A stretch of 64,000 bases of DNA from JACDAN01 sp963847235 (lineage in GTDB: Bacteria > Actinomycetota > Thermoleophilia > Gaiellales > Gaiellaceae): the NCBI GenBank assembly GCA_963847235.1, contig CAWJYU010000004.1, positions 62,001 to 126,000 of the forward strand. The letters run 5' to 3'. Within the stretch, counting starts at the first letter, position 1. Each line of letters opens with the position of its first letter. Shown here one piece after another: positions 18,304 through 27,558 of this stretch. The notes under the pieces were generated by a model. The model searched no databases. It saw only the letters and a list, made by a program, of their open reading frames with translations, and was not told the origin of the DNA. Position numbers and translations under genes: made by a program.

Positions 18304-19269
18304 ATGGCTGATTCAGTCGGGCCCGGCGCAGCCGCCGTGATCGCGCGCGACGACGTCCTGGCGGCGCGCGATGCGATTGCCGGACGGCTCCACAGGACGC
18401 CGATGTTCAGCTCGGCGACGCTGGGCTCGCGTGTCTTCCTCAAGGCCGAGCTCTTCCAGCGCACCGGGTCGTTCAAGCCTCGTGGCGTCCTCAACTCGCT
18501 GAGCCGGCTCTCCGACGAGGAGCGGCGCGCGGGTGTCATCGCCGCCTCCGCCGGCAATCACGCGCAGGCGGTCGCGTACTGCGCCGAGCTGGAGGGGATC
18601 GACGCGCTGCTCGTCATGTGGAAGACGGCGAGCCCGGCCAAGATCGCGGCCACCCGCGGCTACGGCGCGGAGGTCGACCTGGAAGCGGAGAGTCCGGCCG
18701 TGGTGTTCGACCGACTCGAGGAGCTTCGCGCGAAGACGGGCCGGACGTTCATCCATCCGTTCGACGGCCCGCACACGATCGCCGGGCAGGGCACGGTCGG
18801 CCTCGAGATCGCCGAGGACGTGCCCGGAGTGGACGTCGTCGTGATCCCGATCGGGGGCGGCGGCCTGATCGCCGGCATCGCGACCGCCCTGCCCGATGTG
18901 CGCGTCGTCGGCGTCGAGCCACGCATCTCGAATGCGCTGACCGCCGCGCTCGCCGCGGGCAAGCCGGTCCCCGTCGACGCGCGGTCCATCGCCGACGGGC
19001 TCAATGCACCCTTCGCGGGAGAGCTGCCGCTACGCATCGCCCAGGAGCGCGGCATCGAGGTCGTCATGGTCGAGGAAGAGGAGATCGAGGCCGCGATGCG
19101 CTTCCTCTACGAGCGGGCGAAGCTCGCGTGCGAGCCGGCCGGAGCGGTCGCCGTCGCAGCACTCATGAGCGGCAAAGTTCCCGCAGACGAGGGCCAAACC
19201 GTCGTCTGCGTCGTCACGGGCGGCAACGTCGCCGCTCAGACCGCCGCTGCTATCCTGGCCCGGCCATGA
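18304..19269 (+). CDS. PLP-dependent threonine/serine dehydratase family enzyme
   Basis: A 321-residue fold-type II PLP enzyme. RTGSFKPRG contains the Schiff-base Lys58, SAGNHAQAVA the phosphate-facing loop, and IPIGGGGLIAG the glycine loop. It lacks a C-terminal ACT domain, so it is the catabolic threonine dehydratase or serine racemase type rather than biosynthetic IlvA. Threonine deamination would yield 2-oxobutyrate and then propionyl-CoA, which fits the mutase upstream; this link is inference. Its stop overlaps the rpmE start (ATGA). Confidence 0.88.
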   Translation: MADSVGPGAAAVIARDDVLAARDAIAGRLHRTPMFSSATLGSRVFLKAELFQRTGSFKPRGVLNSLSRLSDEERRAGVIAASAGNHAQAVAYCAELEGIDALLVMWKTASPAKIAATRGYGAEVDLEAESPAVVFDRLEELRAKTGRTFIHPFDGPHTIAGQGTVGLEIAEDVPGVDVVVIPIGGGGLIAGIATALPDVRVVGVEPRISNALTAALAAGKPVPVDARSIADGLNAPFAGELPLRIAQERGIEVVMVEEEEIEAAMRFLYERAKLACEPAGAVAVAALMSGKVPADEGQTVVCVVTGGNVAAQTAAAILARP

Positions 19270-19487
19270 AGCCGGACATCCATCCTGATTACGTCGTCGC
19301 GACCGTGCAGTGCTCCTGCGGGAACACGTTCGAGACGCGATCGACGAAGCCCGAGATGCACGTCGAGATCTGCTCGAACTGCCACCCGTTCTACACGGGC
19401 AAGCAGAAGCTGGTCGACACGGGCGGCCGGGTGGAGCGCTTCCAGCGGCGACTGGAGCGCGCCGGCGGCGCTCGGCGCGGTTCCTGA
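19266..19487 (+). CDS. rpmE: 50S ribosomal protein L31 (zinc-binding form)
   Basis: A 73-residue L31 that begins MKPDIHPDY, with four zinc-ligand cysteines (C16, C18, C36, C39, in CSC and CSNC) and the HPFYTGKQKLVDTGGRVERF signature. This is the C+ form. ATG 19266 overlaps the dehydratase stop, and a TATCCT box at 19251-19256 inside the dehydratase end lies 9 nt upstream, so rpmE can also have its own leaderless transcript. Confidence 0.97.
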   Translation: MKPDIHPDYVVATVQCSCGNTFETRSTKPEMHVEICSNCHPFYTGKQKLVDTGGRVERFQRRLERAGGARRGS

Positions 19488-19496
19488 GCTGAACTA

Positions 19497-20411
19497 GTGG
19501 CAGCTCCGATCGGCGGACAGGCCGTCCTCGAGGGCGTGATGATGCGCGGCCCCTCGAACTGGACGCTTGCCGTGCGCAAGGTCGACGGGGAGATCGCCAC
19601 GGTCGAGCGGGAGATCAACTCGGTGATGCTGCGGCACCGGTTCTTCCGCCTGCCGATCATCCGCGGAATCATCGCGCTCGGCGAATCGCTGGCCATCGGC
19701 TTCCGCGCGCTCGCGATCTCCGCCAACTATGCGGCGCAGGAGGAGGGGGACGACGAGGAGGTCTCCACCGAGATCGGCCGCGGCGCGCTGCTCTTCGCGT
19801 TCGTGATCGCCATCGGCTTTGCCCTCGTCCTCTTCAAGGTCACTCCTGCCCTGATTGCGAGCTGGCTGCCGTTCGACGACACCGGCCAGTTCGTCGTCAT
19901 CGAGGGTCTGATCCGCGTTTCGATCTTCATCCTCTACCTCGTCCTCATCTCGTTCCTGCCGGATCTCAAGCGCGTGTTCCAGTACCACGCCGCCGAGCAC
20001 AAGGCGATCAACGCCTACGAGGCCGGCGAGGACCTGACGCCGGAGCGCGTGCAGCGCTTCAGCCTCATTCACCCCCGCTGCGGCACGGCGTTCCTGCTCT
20101 GGGTGATGGTGATCGCGATCTTCGTCTTCGCGTTCCTCGGCCAGCCTCCATTGCACTGGCTGATCCTCTCGCGGATCGCCCTGCTCCCGGTCATCGCCGG
20201 GATCGCCTACGAGCTGATCCGCTTCGCCGGGAAGCACACCGACAATCGCTTTCTGATGACGCTGCTCGCGCCCGGGCTCTGGCTCCAGCGGCTTACCACC
20301 CGGGAGCCTTCGCTCGACCAGCTTGAAGTCTCGATCCGCGCGCTGAAGGACGTCCTCCGGCGCGAAGGCCGCCTCGACCCTGCCGAGCGCAAGGTCGAGG
20401 TCATGGCTTAG
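19497..20411 (+). CDS. DUF1385 family membrane protein
   Basis: A 304-residue DUF1385 protein that opens with the family hallmark IGGQAVLEGVMMRGP, followed by membrane helices (about residues 97-118 and 137-157), the conserved FQYHAAEHKAINAYEAGE, a HPRCGTAFLLW segment and two further helices (about 200-240). The function is unknown, but the gene is commonly found between rpmE and prfA in Gram-positive bacteria, and that order holds here. GTG 19497 is the start. It converges on the DUF3352 gene with a 4-bp overlap. Confidence 0.92.
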   Translation: MAAPIGGQAVLEGVMMRGPSNWTLAVRKVDGEIATVEREINSVMLRHRFFRLPIIRGIIALGESLAIGFRALAISANYAAQEEGDDEEVSTEIGRGALLFAFVIAIGFALVLFKVTPALIASWLPFDDTGQFVVIEGLIRVSIFILYLVLISFLPDLKRVFQYHAAEHKAINAYEAGEDLTPERVQRFSLIHPRCGTAFLLWVMVIAIFVFAFLGQPPLHWLILSRIALLPVIAGIAYELIRFAGKHTDNRFLMTLLAPGLWLQRLTTREPSLDQLEVSIRALKDVLRREGRLDPAERKVEVMA

Positions 20412-21973
20412 TCCAGCGCGATCCGGACTCGCGCGCGGAGCTCGTCCGTGCTCGCTTCGAGCGAGGCGACCAGCTCCTTGCCCTCGTCGAGCGGGAACAG
20501 GAACAAGAAATCGCCGAGGTCCCGGCTGATCTTCGCCAGGTCCGCGCGGAGGACGCCGGCTCCCTGCGCTCCCTCCGCGGGCTCGGTGTCCGCAGTGGCG
20601 ATCTCCCTCGCGCGCTGCTCGTCGGAGGCGACGACGAAGACGTCGCCGATCAGGCCGAGATGCAGCTCCGCCGGGCCGTCGCCGGTCAGGCCCGAGATGC
20701 GATAGAGCCCGTCAGGGCTCGTGGGCGGGTCGACCTTCACGCCCTGCATCGGCGCCGCGGCGGGCGCGTCGGGCGCGAGCAGGAAGAGCAGCGCCATGCC
20801 CTCCGACTGGAGGCCCTGAAGGCCCTCGACGAGCGCCGGGAGGTGCGGGGCGATCCGCGGGAGCAGCTCGCGCAGCGCCTCAGGGTCGCGCACCTCGCTG
20901 CGCGCGGCGAAGGTTCGGCCGTCCGGGCTGACGTACGAGGCGCTCGGGCCGTTGAACTGCCGGAGGATCTCCTCCTCGAAGCTGATGCCGAGGTCCTCGT
21001 CCATCGCGTCGACGGCCCTGACGAACCTCGAGTTCGGGTAGGCGGCCTGCACCGTGCGCAGGAGGAAGGCTGTCGTCTGGCTCTGGTTGAGGTTGCCGCC
21101 CGAGATCTCCGTCTCGCGCGGGACGATCTCTGGTGAGGCCTCGCCGCTGACGACCGGGAGGTCATCCTCCTCGACCTGCTCTTCGTCGAGGCGGAGGGCG
21201 ACGTCCGCGTTGAGCTCGTCCTCGTCGAACCGGACCGCGGCTGCCCACGTCTCGAGAACGTCGAAGAACCCGACGTTTGCGAAGCGGCGGAGCTGCTCCT
21301 GCTCGGCGAGCCCCTCGAGCGTCCCGAAGCCGCGCAGCAGGGAGTCCGTGGGGAGGTCCGCGAGCTCCTCCTGGACCGTGCCTTCGTCGAGCCCGTCGCC
21401 GGAGTCGCGGCGGGAAAGCGCCTCCCGGAGCACCTTCTCGTCATCGGCGACGACGAGCACGCCGTCTTCGACTGCCACCGCGGGCTCGTCCTGGTCCTCG
21501 TACCGATAGAGCGTTGCGCCGCTCACCTCGCCCTGCGGCTGGAGGTCGGCCTTCTCGAGCACCTCTTCGACGTTGCCGCCGCGCGTGTCCAGAGCAGCGA
21601 CAAGGGAGGCTTCCCCATCGCCCCCGAAGAACGACAACGGATCGCCGGAGACGCCGATCGCGATGTCGTTTCCGAGCAGCGGCTTGACGTCGTCCTGCCA
21701 GTCGAGCCCGACCTCCCGGAAGGTCTTGTCGGCGTACTCGTCGAGGCTGAGCTCACGGTCGGATTCCTCTGCGAGGAGACGCCGAAGGATGTGCTCGTCG
21801 AACTGCTCCCACTGCTCGCTTTCGACGTCGGTGGAGAAGAGGAGGATGGTCGCGGCGTCCGCCGGCAGGTACGCGAGCGCGTCGCCGGCGCTGCCGCTTC
21901 CGGTGTCGCCGGAGGAGCCGCAGCCGCCAAGGACAACGGCCAGCACGACCAATGCGAGCAGCCGCACCGCCAT
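20408..21973 (-). CDS. DUF3352 lipoprotein
   Basis: A 521-residue secreted lipoprotein with signal peptide MAVRLLALVVLAVVLGGC; the lipobox is VLGGC, with the Cys at residue 18. The DUF3352 domain starts with ALAYLPADAATILLFSTDVES and continues with paired repeats typical of the family. The function is unknown. It is strongly acidic, as expected for an exported protein. ATG 21973 is chosen because it gives a canonical signal peptide; an ATG seven codons upstream adds basic residues. It is transcribed divergently from prfA. Confidence 0.88.
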   Translation of the reverse strand: MAVRLLALVVLAVVLGGCGSSGDTGSGSAGDALAYLPADAATILLFSTDVESEQWEQFDEHILRRLLAEESDRELSLDEYADKTFREVGLDWQDDVKPLLGNDIAIGVSGDPLSFFGGDGEASLVAALDTRGGNVEEVLEKADLQPQGEVSGATLYRYEDQDEPAVAVEDGVLVVADDEKVLREALSRRDSGDGLDEGTVQEELADLPTDSLLRGFGTLEGLAEQEQLRRFANVGFFDVLETWAAAVRFDEDELNADVALRLDEEQVEEDDLPVVSGEASPEIVPRETEISGGNLNQSQTTAFLLRTVQAAYPNSRFVRAVDAMDEDLGISFEEEILRQFNGPSASYVSPDGRTFAARSEVRDPEALRELLPRIAPHLPALVEGLQGLQSEGMALLFLLAPDAPAAAPMQGVKVDPPTSPDGLYRISGLTGDGPAELHLGLIGDVFVVASDEQRAREIATADTEPAEGAQGAGVLRADLAKISRDLGDFLFLFPLDEGKELVASLEASTDELRARVRIALD

Positions 21974-22004
21974 CGGGCGGTGATGTACCCGCACCAGGCT
22001 GATC

Positions 22005-22010
22005 TAACCT
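22005..22010 (+). promoter_or_regulatory. -10 box TAACCT of prfA
   Basis: TAACCT ends 7 nt before the prfA ATG at 22018, with no ribosome-binding site between them. This is the leaderless arrangement. Confidence 0.55.
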
Positions 22011-22017
22011 TTTCTCC

Positions 22018-23064
22018 ATGGCCGGGATCAACGAACTCGTCGACGAGCTCGAGCGCTCGTATGCGGAGGCGCAGGAGCGCCTGTCCGACCCTGCCGTCTA
22101 CAACGACCACCGCGAGGCGGCCGGCGCCGGGCGCCGCCTGAAAGAGCTCGAGGGCCCCTACAAGCTCGCGCGGCAGTGGCGCGAGGCGCAGCAGGACCTC
22201 CAGGCGGCGAGAGAGGATCCCGAGCTTGCCGAGCTCGCGCCGGACCCCGCCGAGATCGCCCGGCTCGAGGAGGAGCTGAAGCTCGCGCTCGTCGAGGCCG
22301 ACCCGGCCGACCGGAAGGACGTCATCGTCGAGGTCCGCCAGGGCGTCGGCGGCGACGAGGCGGGCCTGTGGGCGGCGGATATCTACCGCATGCTGACGCG
22401 GTACGCCGAGCGCCGCGGCTACTCGACCGAGGAGCTCTCGGCGAGCCCGAACGAGGGCGGTGGCTTCAAGGAGGTCACCTTCGCGGTGAAGGGCGACGGC
22501 GCCTACTCCGTCTTCAAGTGGGAGGGAGGCACCCACCGTGTGCAGCGGGTGCCGGCCACGGAGTCGCAGGGACGGATCCACACCTCGACGGCGACGGTGG
22601 CCGTCATGCCGGAGGCCGAGGAGGTCGAGGTCGAGATCGACCCGAACGACCTGAAGATCGACGTGTACCGCTCGACGGGCCCGGGCGGGCAGAGCGTCAA
22701 CACGACGGACTCCGCCGTCCGGATCACACATCTGCCGACGAACCTCGTCGTGTCGATGCAGGACGAGAAGTCGCAGATCCAGAACCGCGCCAAGGCGCTG
22801 CGAGTCCTGCGCGCGCGGCTGTACGAGCTCGAGCGGGCGAAGCAGCGGGCCGAGCTCGAGAGCGCCCGGCGGTCCCAGATCGGGACCGGCGAGCGGGCGG
22901 AGAAGATCCGTACCTACAACTTCCCCGAGAACCGCGTCACGGACCACCGCGTCAAGCTGACGGCGCACCGGCTCGACGCCGTGCTCGGCGGCGAGCTGGA
23001 CGAGTTCACCGGCGCACTCGGCGACGAGGAACGCCGCCGGGCGCTCGAAGCCGCCGCGGTGTGA
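22018..23064 (+). CDS. prfA: Peptide chain release factor 1
   Basis: A 348-residue RF1 that terminates at UAA and UAG. It has the stop-codon-reading PAT tripeptide in RVPATESQGRIHTS and the GGQ peptidyl-hydrolase motif in TGPGGQSVNTTDSAVR. PAT, not SPF, identifies it as RF1. Domains run from a coiled-coil N-terminal region (1-90) to the GGQ domain. It overlaps prmC by 4 bp (GTGA), as expected because PrmC methylates this GGQ glutamine. Confidence 0.97.
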   Translation: MAGINELVDELERSYAEAQERLSDPAVYNDHREAAGAGRRLKELEGPYKLARQWREAQQDLQAAREDPELAELAPDPAEIARLEEELKLALVEADPADRKDVIVEVRQGVGGDEAGLWAADIYRMLTRYAERRGYSTEELSASPNEGGGFKEVTFAVKGDGAYSVFKWEGGTHRVQRVPATESQGRIHTSTATVAVMPEAEEVEVEIDPNDLKIDVYRSTGPGGQSVNTTDSAVRITHLPTNLVVSMQDEKSQIQNRAKALRVLRARLYELERAKQRAELESARRSQIGTGERAEKIRTYNFPENRVTDHRVKLTAHRLDAVLGGELDEFTGALGDEERRRALEAAAV

Positions 23065-23885
23065 CGGTCCGCGACGCTCTCGGGGAGGGAGCTCGTGAGC
23101 TCGAGCGGGCGGGATGCCCTTCACCGACCGTGGACGCCGAGTGGCTGCTCGCGCACGTCCTCGACGTAACCCGAAGTGGCCTGCACGCCGGCGGGCGGGA
23201 CCTCACGGCCGCCCAGCTCGACGGCTACCGGGGGCTCGTCGCCCGCCGCGCTTCGCGGGAGCCGCTCGCGTACATCATCGGCGAGTGGGGCTTCCGACGG
23301 CTGACGCTGGTCGTCGATCCGCGGGTGCTGATCCCGCGGCCGGAGACCGAGAGCGTCGTCGAGCGCTGCCTGGCCATCCTCGAAGGCGTCGCGGAGCCGT
23401 CCGTCCTCGACATCGGTGCCGGCTCCGGCGCGATCGCCCTCGCGATCGCGGACGAGCACCCCGGTGCCCGGGTCGTCGCGACCGACATCTCGGCAGACGC
23501 GATCGAAGTCGCAGAAGAAAACCTGCGCCGCGCCTCCGTAAACGGGCGCGTCCGGTTCGTCCGCGGGGACCTCCTCGCGGGCGAGACTGGGCCGTTCGAC
23601 TTGGTCGTCTCGAACCCGCCGTACGTCGCGCCCGGCGAGCTCGCCACGCTCGAGCCCGAGCTGCACTCGGAGCCGCGGGAGGCGCTCGTCGGCGTGGGAG
23701 GCCACGAGGCAGTTGCTCGCGCAGCGCTGGGGGCACTTACCCCCGGCGGCGCGCTCGTACTCGAGGTGGCCGACGGTCAGTCGCGGTCGGTCGCCCGGCT
23801 GCTCGAGGAGCTCGGCTTCTCGGAGGTCGCCGTCTCGGCGGACCTCGCCGGCCGGGACCGGGTCGTGGAGGGACGGCGCCCGTGA
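23061..23885 (+). CDS. prmC: Release factor glutamine N5-methyltransferase
   Basis: A 274-residue SAM-dependent methyltransferase that modifies the GGQ glutamine of release factors. It has an N-terminal helical domain, the linker motif REPLAYIIGEWGF, the SAM-binding VLDIGAGSGAIALAIA, and the catalytic NPPY in VVSNPPYVAPGE. GTG 23061 overlaps the prfA stop, and its own stop overlaps the next gene. Confidence 0.95.
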   Translation: MTVRDALGEGARELERAGCPSPTVDAEWLLAHVLDVTRSGLHAGGRDLTAAQLDGYRGLVARRASREPLAYIIGEWGFRRLTLVVDPRVLIPRPETESVVERCLAILEGVAEPSVLDIGAGSGAIALAIADEHPGARVVATDISADAIEVAEENLRRASVNGRVRFVRGDLLAGETGPFDLVVSNPPYVAPGELATLEPELHSEPREALVGVGGHEAVARAALGALTPGGALVLEVADGQSRSVARLLEELGFSEVAVSADLAGRDRVVEGRRP

Positions 23886-24457
23886 GCGAGCGGGTCGTCG
23901 AGGCGATCCGCGCCGGACTCCCCGTGATCCTCGCGACGGACACCGTCTACGGCCTCTGCGCCGACGCGTTTCAGGAGCGGGCTGTCCGCGGCTTGTACCG
24001 GTTGAAGGGGCGCGGGACGGCGCAGCCGACGGCGCTGCTCGCGGCAAACGAGGACGTGGTGGTCGAAGCCGTGCCCGAGCTCGCCGGTCGCCCCCTGCTC
24101 CGTGGGCCCTACACGCTGATCCTCCCGAACCCGGCGCGGCGCCTCCACTGGCTCACGGGCGACCGGCCGGAGACGATCGGCGTGCGGATCCCCGAGCTCG
24201 AAGGCGAGGTGCGCGCCGTGCTCGATGAAGTCGGAGCCGTCGCGGCAACGAGCGCGAACCTTCCTGGTGGCGAGGATCCTCGCCGGCTCGAGGACGTTCC
24301 GCGCGAGCTCCGGGAGGGCTGCGCGGCAGAGCTCGACGGCGGCGTGCTTCCAGGCACGCCGTCCACGGTCATCGACCTGACCGGGCCGGAGCCGGTCGTG
24401 ATACGTGAGGGCGCGGTGCCGGCCGCCGAGGCCCTTGAGCGGGTCTCCTCCGCCTGA
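23882..24457 (+). CDS. L-threonylcarbamoyladenylate synthase (TsaC/Sua5 family)
   Basis: A 191-residue YrdC-fold enzyme of the tRNA t6A pathway that makes threonylcarbamoyl-AMP from threonine, bicarbonate and ATP. Motifs are PTDTVYGL-like ATDTVYGLCADA, RLKGRG and VAATSANLPGG; the last normally reads SANxSG. The length matches TsaC without the extra Sua5 domain. The GTG start overlaps the prmC stop in the prfA-prmC-tsaC order common in Gram-positives. Confidence 0.9.
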   Translation: MSERVVEAIRAGLPVILATDTVYGLCADAFQERAVRGLYRLKGRGTAQPTALLAANEDVVVEAVPELAGRPLLRGPYTLILPNPARRLHWLTGDRPETIGVRIPELEGEVRAVLDEVGAVAATSANLPGGEDPRRLEDVPRELREGCAAELDGGVLPGTPSTVIDLTGPEPVVIREGAVPAAEALERVSSA

Positions 24458-24465
24458 GTCCGGGG

Positions 24466-24471
24466 TACGAT
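24466..24471 (+). promoter_or_regulatory. -10 box TACGAT of glyA
   Basis: TACGAT ends 7 nt before the glyA ATG with only CCCCGGG between, so the transcript is probably leaderless. Confidence 0.5.
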
Positions 24472-24478
24472 CCCCGGG

Positions 24479-25771
24479 ATGGCGATCGCGCAGGAGACGC
24501 TCGAGCAGCTCCGCACCGCCGGCCTTTCCGACGTCGATCCCGAGATCGCCGACCTGCTCGGCCGGGAGCTCGAGCGGCAGCGCGGGCAGATCGAGCTGAT
24601 CGCCTCCGAGAACTTCACCTGGCCGTCGGTCTTCGAGGCGATCGGCAGCACGCCGACGAACAAGTACGCGGAGGGCTACCCCGGCAAGCGCTACTACGGC
24701 GGCTGCGAGGTCGTCGACGAGATCGAGCAGCTGGCGATCGACCGCGCGAAGTCGCTCTTCGGGGCCGACCACGCGAACGTCCAGCCGCACGCCGGCGCCC
24801 AGACGAACATGGCCGTCTACATGGCGGCGCTCAAGCCGGGCGACACGATCCTGTCGCTCGAGCTCTCGCACGGCGGCCACCTCACGCACGGGCTCAAGGT
24901 CAACTTCTCCGGCCGGCTCTACACGATCGTCCACTACGGCGTCTCCCGCGAGACGAACATGGTCGACTACGACGAGGTGCTCGACCTCGCCAAGGAGCAC
25001 CGGCCGAGCCTGATCGTCTGCGGCGGGTCGGCGTACCCGCGCACCGTCGAGACCGACCAGTTCCGGAGGATCGCGGACGAGGTCGGGGCGCTGCTGCTCT
25101 GCGACATGGCCCACTTCGCCGGGCTGGTCGCCGCCGGACTGCATCCGAACCCGGTCGAGCACTGCGACTTCGTCACCTCGACGACGCACAAGACGCTGGC
25201 CGGGCCTCGCGCGGGGTTCGTGCTCTGCCGCGAGGAGCACGCGCAGGCCGTCGACCGCGCGGTCTTTCCCGGGATGCAGGGCGGGCCGCTCCAGCACACG
25301 ATCGCGGCGAAGGCGACCTGCTTCCGCATCGCGGCAACCGAGGCGTTCAGGGACTACCAGCGCCAGGTGCGCGCGAACGCCGACACGCTCTCCGAAACGC
25401 TGATGGAGGGCGGCCTCGACGTTCTCACCGGCGGGACCGACACGCACCTCCTCCAGCTCGACCTGCGCAACACCGAGTGGACGGGCAAGGCCGCGGAGGA
25501 GCGGCTCGACGAGGTGAAGCTGACCGTGAACCGGAACACGGTCCCGTTCGACGAGCAGCCGCCGACGGTGGCGTCGGGCGTCAGGATCGGAACGCCTGCG
25601 GCCACCATGCGCGGATTCGTCGAGGAGGACTTCACCGAGGTCGGCCGGGTGATCGTCGAGGCGCTGGACGACGGCGCGGACCTCGAAGCGCTCGCCGCGC
25701 GCAGCGCCGCGCTCTGCGACAAGCATCCGCTCTATCCGGGGTTCCGCGGGTTCACAACGTACGTCGCGTGA
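24479..25771 (+). CDS. glyA: Serine hydroxymethyltransferase
   Basis: A 430-residue PLP enzyme that interconverts serine and glycine with tetrahydrofolate. Signature segments are IELIASENF, TNKYAEGYPGKRYYGGCE, CDMAHFAGLVAAG, and STTHKTLAGPR with the PLP Lys at 238. Full length and intact. It supplies one-carbon units for MetH, encoded later in the window. Its stop overlaps the upp start (GTGA). Confidence 0.97.
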   Translation: MAIAQETLEQLRTAGLSDVDPEIADLLGRELERQRGQIELIASENFTWPSVFEAIGSTPTNKYAEGYPGKRYYGGCEVVDEIEQLAIDRAKSLFGADHANVQPHAGAQTNMAVYMAALKPGDTILSLELSHGGHLTHGLKVNFSGRLYTIVHYGVSRETNMVDYDEVLDLAKEHRPSLIVCGGSAYPRTVETDQFRRIADEVGALLLCDMAHFAGLVAAGLHPNPVEHCDFVTSTTHKTLAGPRAGFVLCREEHAQAVDRAVFPGMQGGPLQHTIAAKATCFRIAATEAFRDYQRQVRANADTLSETLMEGGLDVLTGGTDTHLLQLDLRNTEWTGKAAEERLDEVKLTVNRNTVPFDEQPPTVASGVRIGTPAATMRGFVEEDFTEVGRVIVEALDDGADLEALAARSAALCDKHPLYPGFRGFTTYVA

Positions 25772-26412
25772 GCGCGGTCGCCACCGATCGCGTCATCGAG
25801 GTCAAGCACCCGCTGGTGCAGCACAAGCTGTCGTACCTGCGCGAGAAGGACACGCCGACCGTCCACTTCCGCAAGATCGCGAACGAGGTCACGCTCCTCC
25901 TCACCTACGAGGCGACGAAGGACTTCCCGACCGAGGACGTCGAGATCGACACGCCGCTCGAGCGCACGACGGTGCAGCGCATCTCCGGGAAGAAGGTCGC
26001 CGTCTGCCCGGTGCTGCGCGCCGGCATGGGGATGCTCGACGGGGTGCTCTCGCTCGTCTCGGGCGCGCGGGTCGGTTTCATCGGCCTCTACCGCGACGAG
26101 GAGACGCTCGAGCCGGTCGAGTACTACGTCAAGCTGCCGAACGACCTCGAGGACCGCGACGCGATCGTGCTCGACCCGATGCTCGCGACGGGGAACTCGA
26201 GCGTCGCAGCGATCACCAAGGTCAAGGAGGCGGGCGCCAGGACCGTGACGCTCGTCTGCCTCGTCTCGGCGCCCGAGGGGATCGAGCGCGTGCACGCGGA
26301 GCATCCCGACGTTCGCATCGTCACCGCGTCGGTCGACCGCGGCCTCAACGAGAAGGGCTACATCGTCCCGGGTCTCGGCGACGCCGGAGACCGGTTGTAC
26401 GGCACGAAGTAG
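25768..26412 (+). CDS. upp: Uracil phosphoribosyltransferase
   Basis: A 214-residue salvage enzyme that forms UMP from uracil and PRPP. It begins with the typical KHPLVQHKLSYLR, has the VLRAGMGMLDG loop, the PRPP-binding DPMLATGNSS, and the C-terminal uracil-binding YIVPGLGDAGDRLYGTK. GTG 25768 overlaps the glyA stop, so the two are coupled. Confidence 0.96.
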   Translation: MSAVATDRVIEVKHPLVQHKLSYLREKDTPTVHFRKIANEVTLLLTYEATKDFPTEDVEIDTPLERTTVQRISGKKVAVCPVLRAGMGMLDGVLSLVSGARVGFIGLYRDEETLEPVEYYVKLPNDLEDRDAIVLDPMLATGNSSVAAITKVKEAGARTVTLVCLVSAPEGIERVHAEHPDVRIVTASVDRGLNEKGYIVPGLGDAGDRLYGTK

Positions 26413-26418
26413 GAGGCG

Positions 26419-27543
26419 TTGGACACTCTTCGTGACAACCCGGAGGTCGTCTGGGGGTTCCTGCTCGCCCTCGTCGTCGTCCTGCTCCTGACGCCGGGCG
26501 TCGGGCGGTTCGCGCGCTTCATCGGCGTGGTGGACGAGCCCGGGGAGACGCGGCGTGTCCACACGCATCCCGTGCCGCGGCTCGGCGGGATTGCGCTGCT
26601 GCTCGGGATCTTCGTGCCGGCGCTCGCATTCCTCGAGCTCGACGGCCCGTACCGCGGGATCCTGCTCGGCGCGGCGATCGCGACGACGGTCGGCGCGATC
26701 GACGACTTCCGCGGGCTGCCTTGGTGGGGCAAGCTCGGCGGCCAGGTCGCGGCCGGCGCCGTCGCCGTCGGGTTCGGCGTCACGGTCGACCGCTTCACGT
26801 TCCCGGGCTTCGGGAGCCAGGAGCTGCCGGAGTGGGCGGCCGGCGCGGCGACGATCGTCTGGGTCGTCGCGATCATGAACATGGTCAACTTCCTCGACGG
26901 GATGGACGGCCTGGCGGCCGGCATCTGCGCGATCGCCGGCTCGACGTTCGCGATCATCGGCCTCTCGCTCGGCGCCTCGGAAGCGGCGCTGCTGGCGGCG
27001 ATCGTGGCCGGCGCCTGCTTCGGATTCCTGCACCACAACTTCTACCCGGCGCGGATCTTCATGGGCGACTCTGGGGCGCTCCTGCTCGGGTTCCTGCTCG
27101 CGACGCTGGCGATCGAGGGGCTCGTCAAGACGGCCGCGTTGGCGACGCTCGTCCTGCCGCTCCTCGTGCTCGCGATCCCGATCGTGGACACCTCGTTCGT
27201 CGTCGCGAAGCGACTCAAGTACCGCCAGCCGCTCTACGAGGCCGACCGCGCGCACCTCCATCACCGGTTCATGAACATCGGCTTCTCGCAGAAGCGCGCC
27301 GTGATCTACATGTACGCGTGGTGCGGGATCCTCGCCGCGGCCGCGCTCGCCACGCGCTTCCTGCCGCCGCGCCCGCGCGGCGACTGGGACCTCTCGAACG
27401 CGCTGATCGCCGGCGGCGTCGCCGTCCTGGCCGTGGCCGCCTCGATTTACATCGCGTACCTCCTCGAGATCATCAAGCTGGCGAACCCCCGCATCCGCCG
27501 CCGGGAGGAGCAGGCGCGGGAGGACGCGCGCCGCAGCGCGTAG
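26419..27543 (+). CDS. WecA/TagO-like undecaprenyl-phosphate sugar-1-phosphate transferase
   Basis: A 374-residue polytopic enzyme of the MraY/WecA family. Catalytic Asp pairs appear in GAIDDFRGLP and NFLDGMDGLAAG, and the HIH-like motif is AHLHHRFM. GDSGALLLGF is the conserved cytoplasmic loop. It transfers a sugar-1-phosphate (probably HexNAc-1-P) to a polyprenyl phosphate, starting a wall glycopolymer. The LCP protein at 48449 could attach the product to peptidoglycan. The TTG start at 26419 has AGGAGG only 2 nt upstream, which is tight. A highly charged 30-residue tail follows the last helix. Confidence 0.88.
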   Translation: MDTLRDNPEVVWGFLLALVVVLLLTPGVGRFARFIGVVDEPGETRRVHTHPVPRLGGIALLLGIFVPALAFLELDGPYRGILLGAAIATTVGAIDDFRGLPWWGKLGGQVAAGAVAVGFGVTVDRFTFPGFGSQELPEWAAGAATIVWVVAIMNMVNFLDGMDGLAAGICAIAGSTFAIIGLSLGASEAALLAAIVAGACFGFLHHNFYPARIFMGDSGALLLGFLLATLAIEGLVKTAALATLVLPLLVLAIPIVDTSFVVAKRLKYRQPLYEADRAHLHHRFMNIGFSQKRAVIYMYAWCGILAAAALATRFLPPRPRGDWDLSNALIAGGVAVLAVAASIYIAYLLEIIKLANPRIRRREEQAREDARRSA

Positions 27544-27558
27544 CAGACCGCCGCGGCT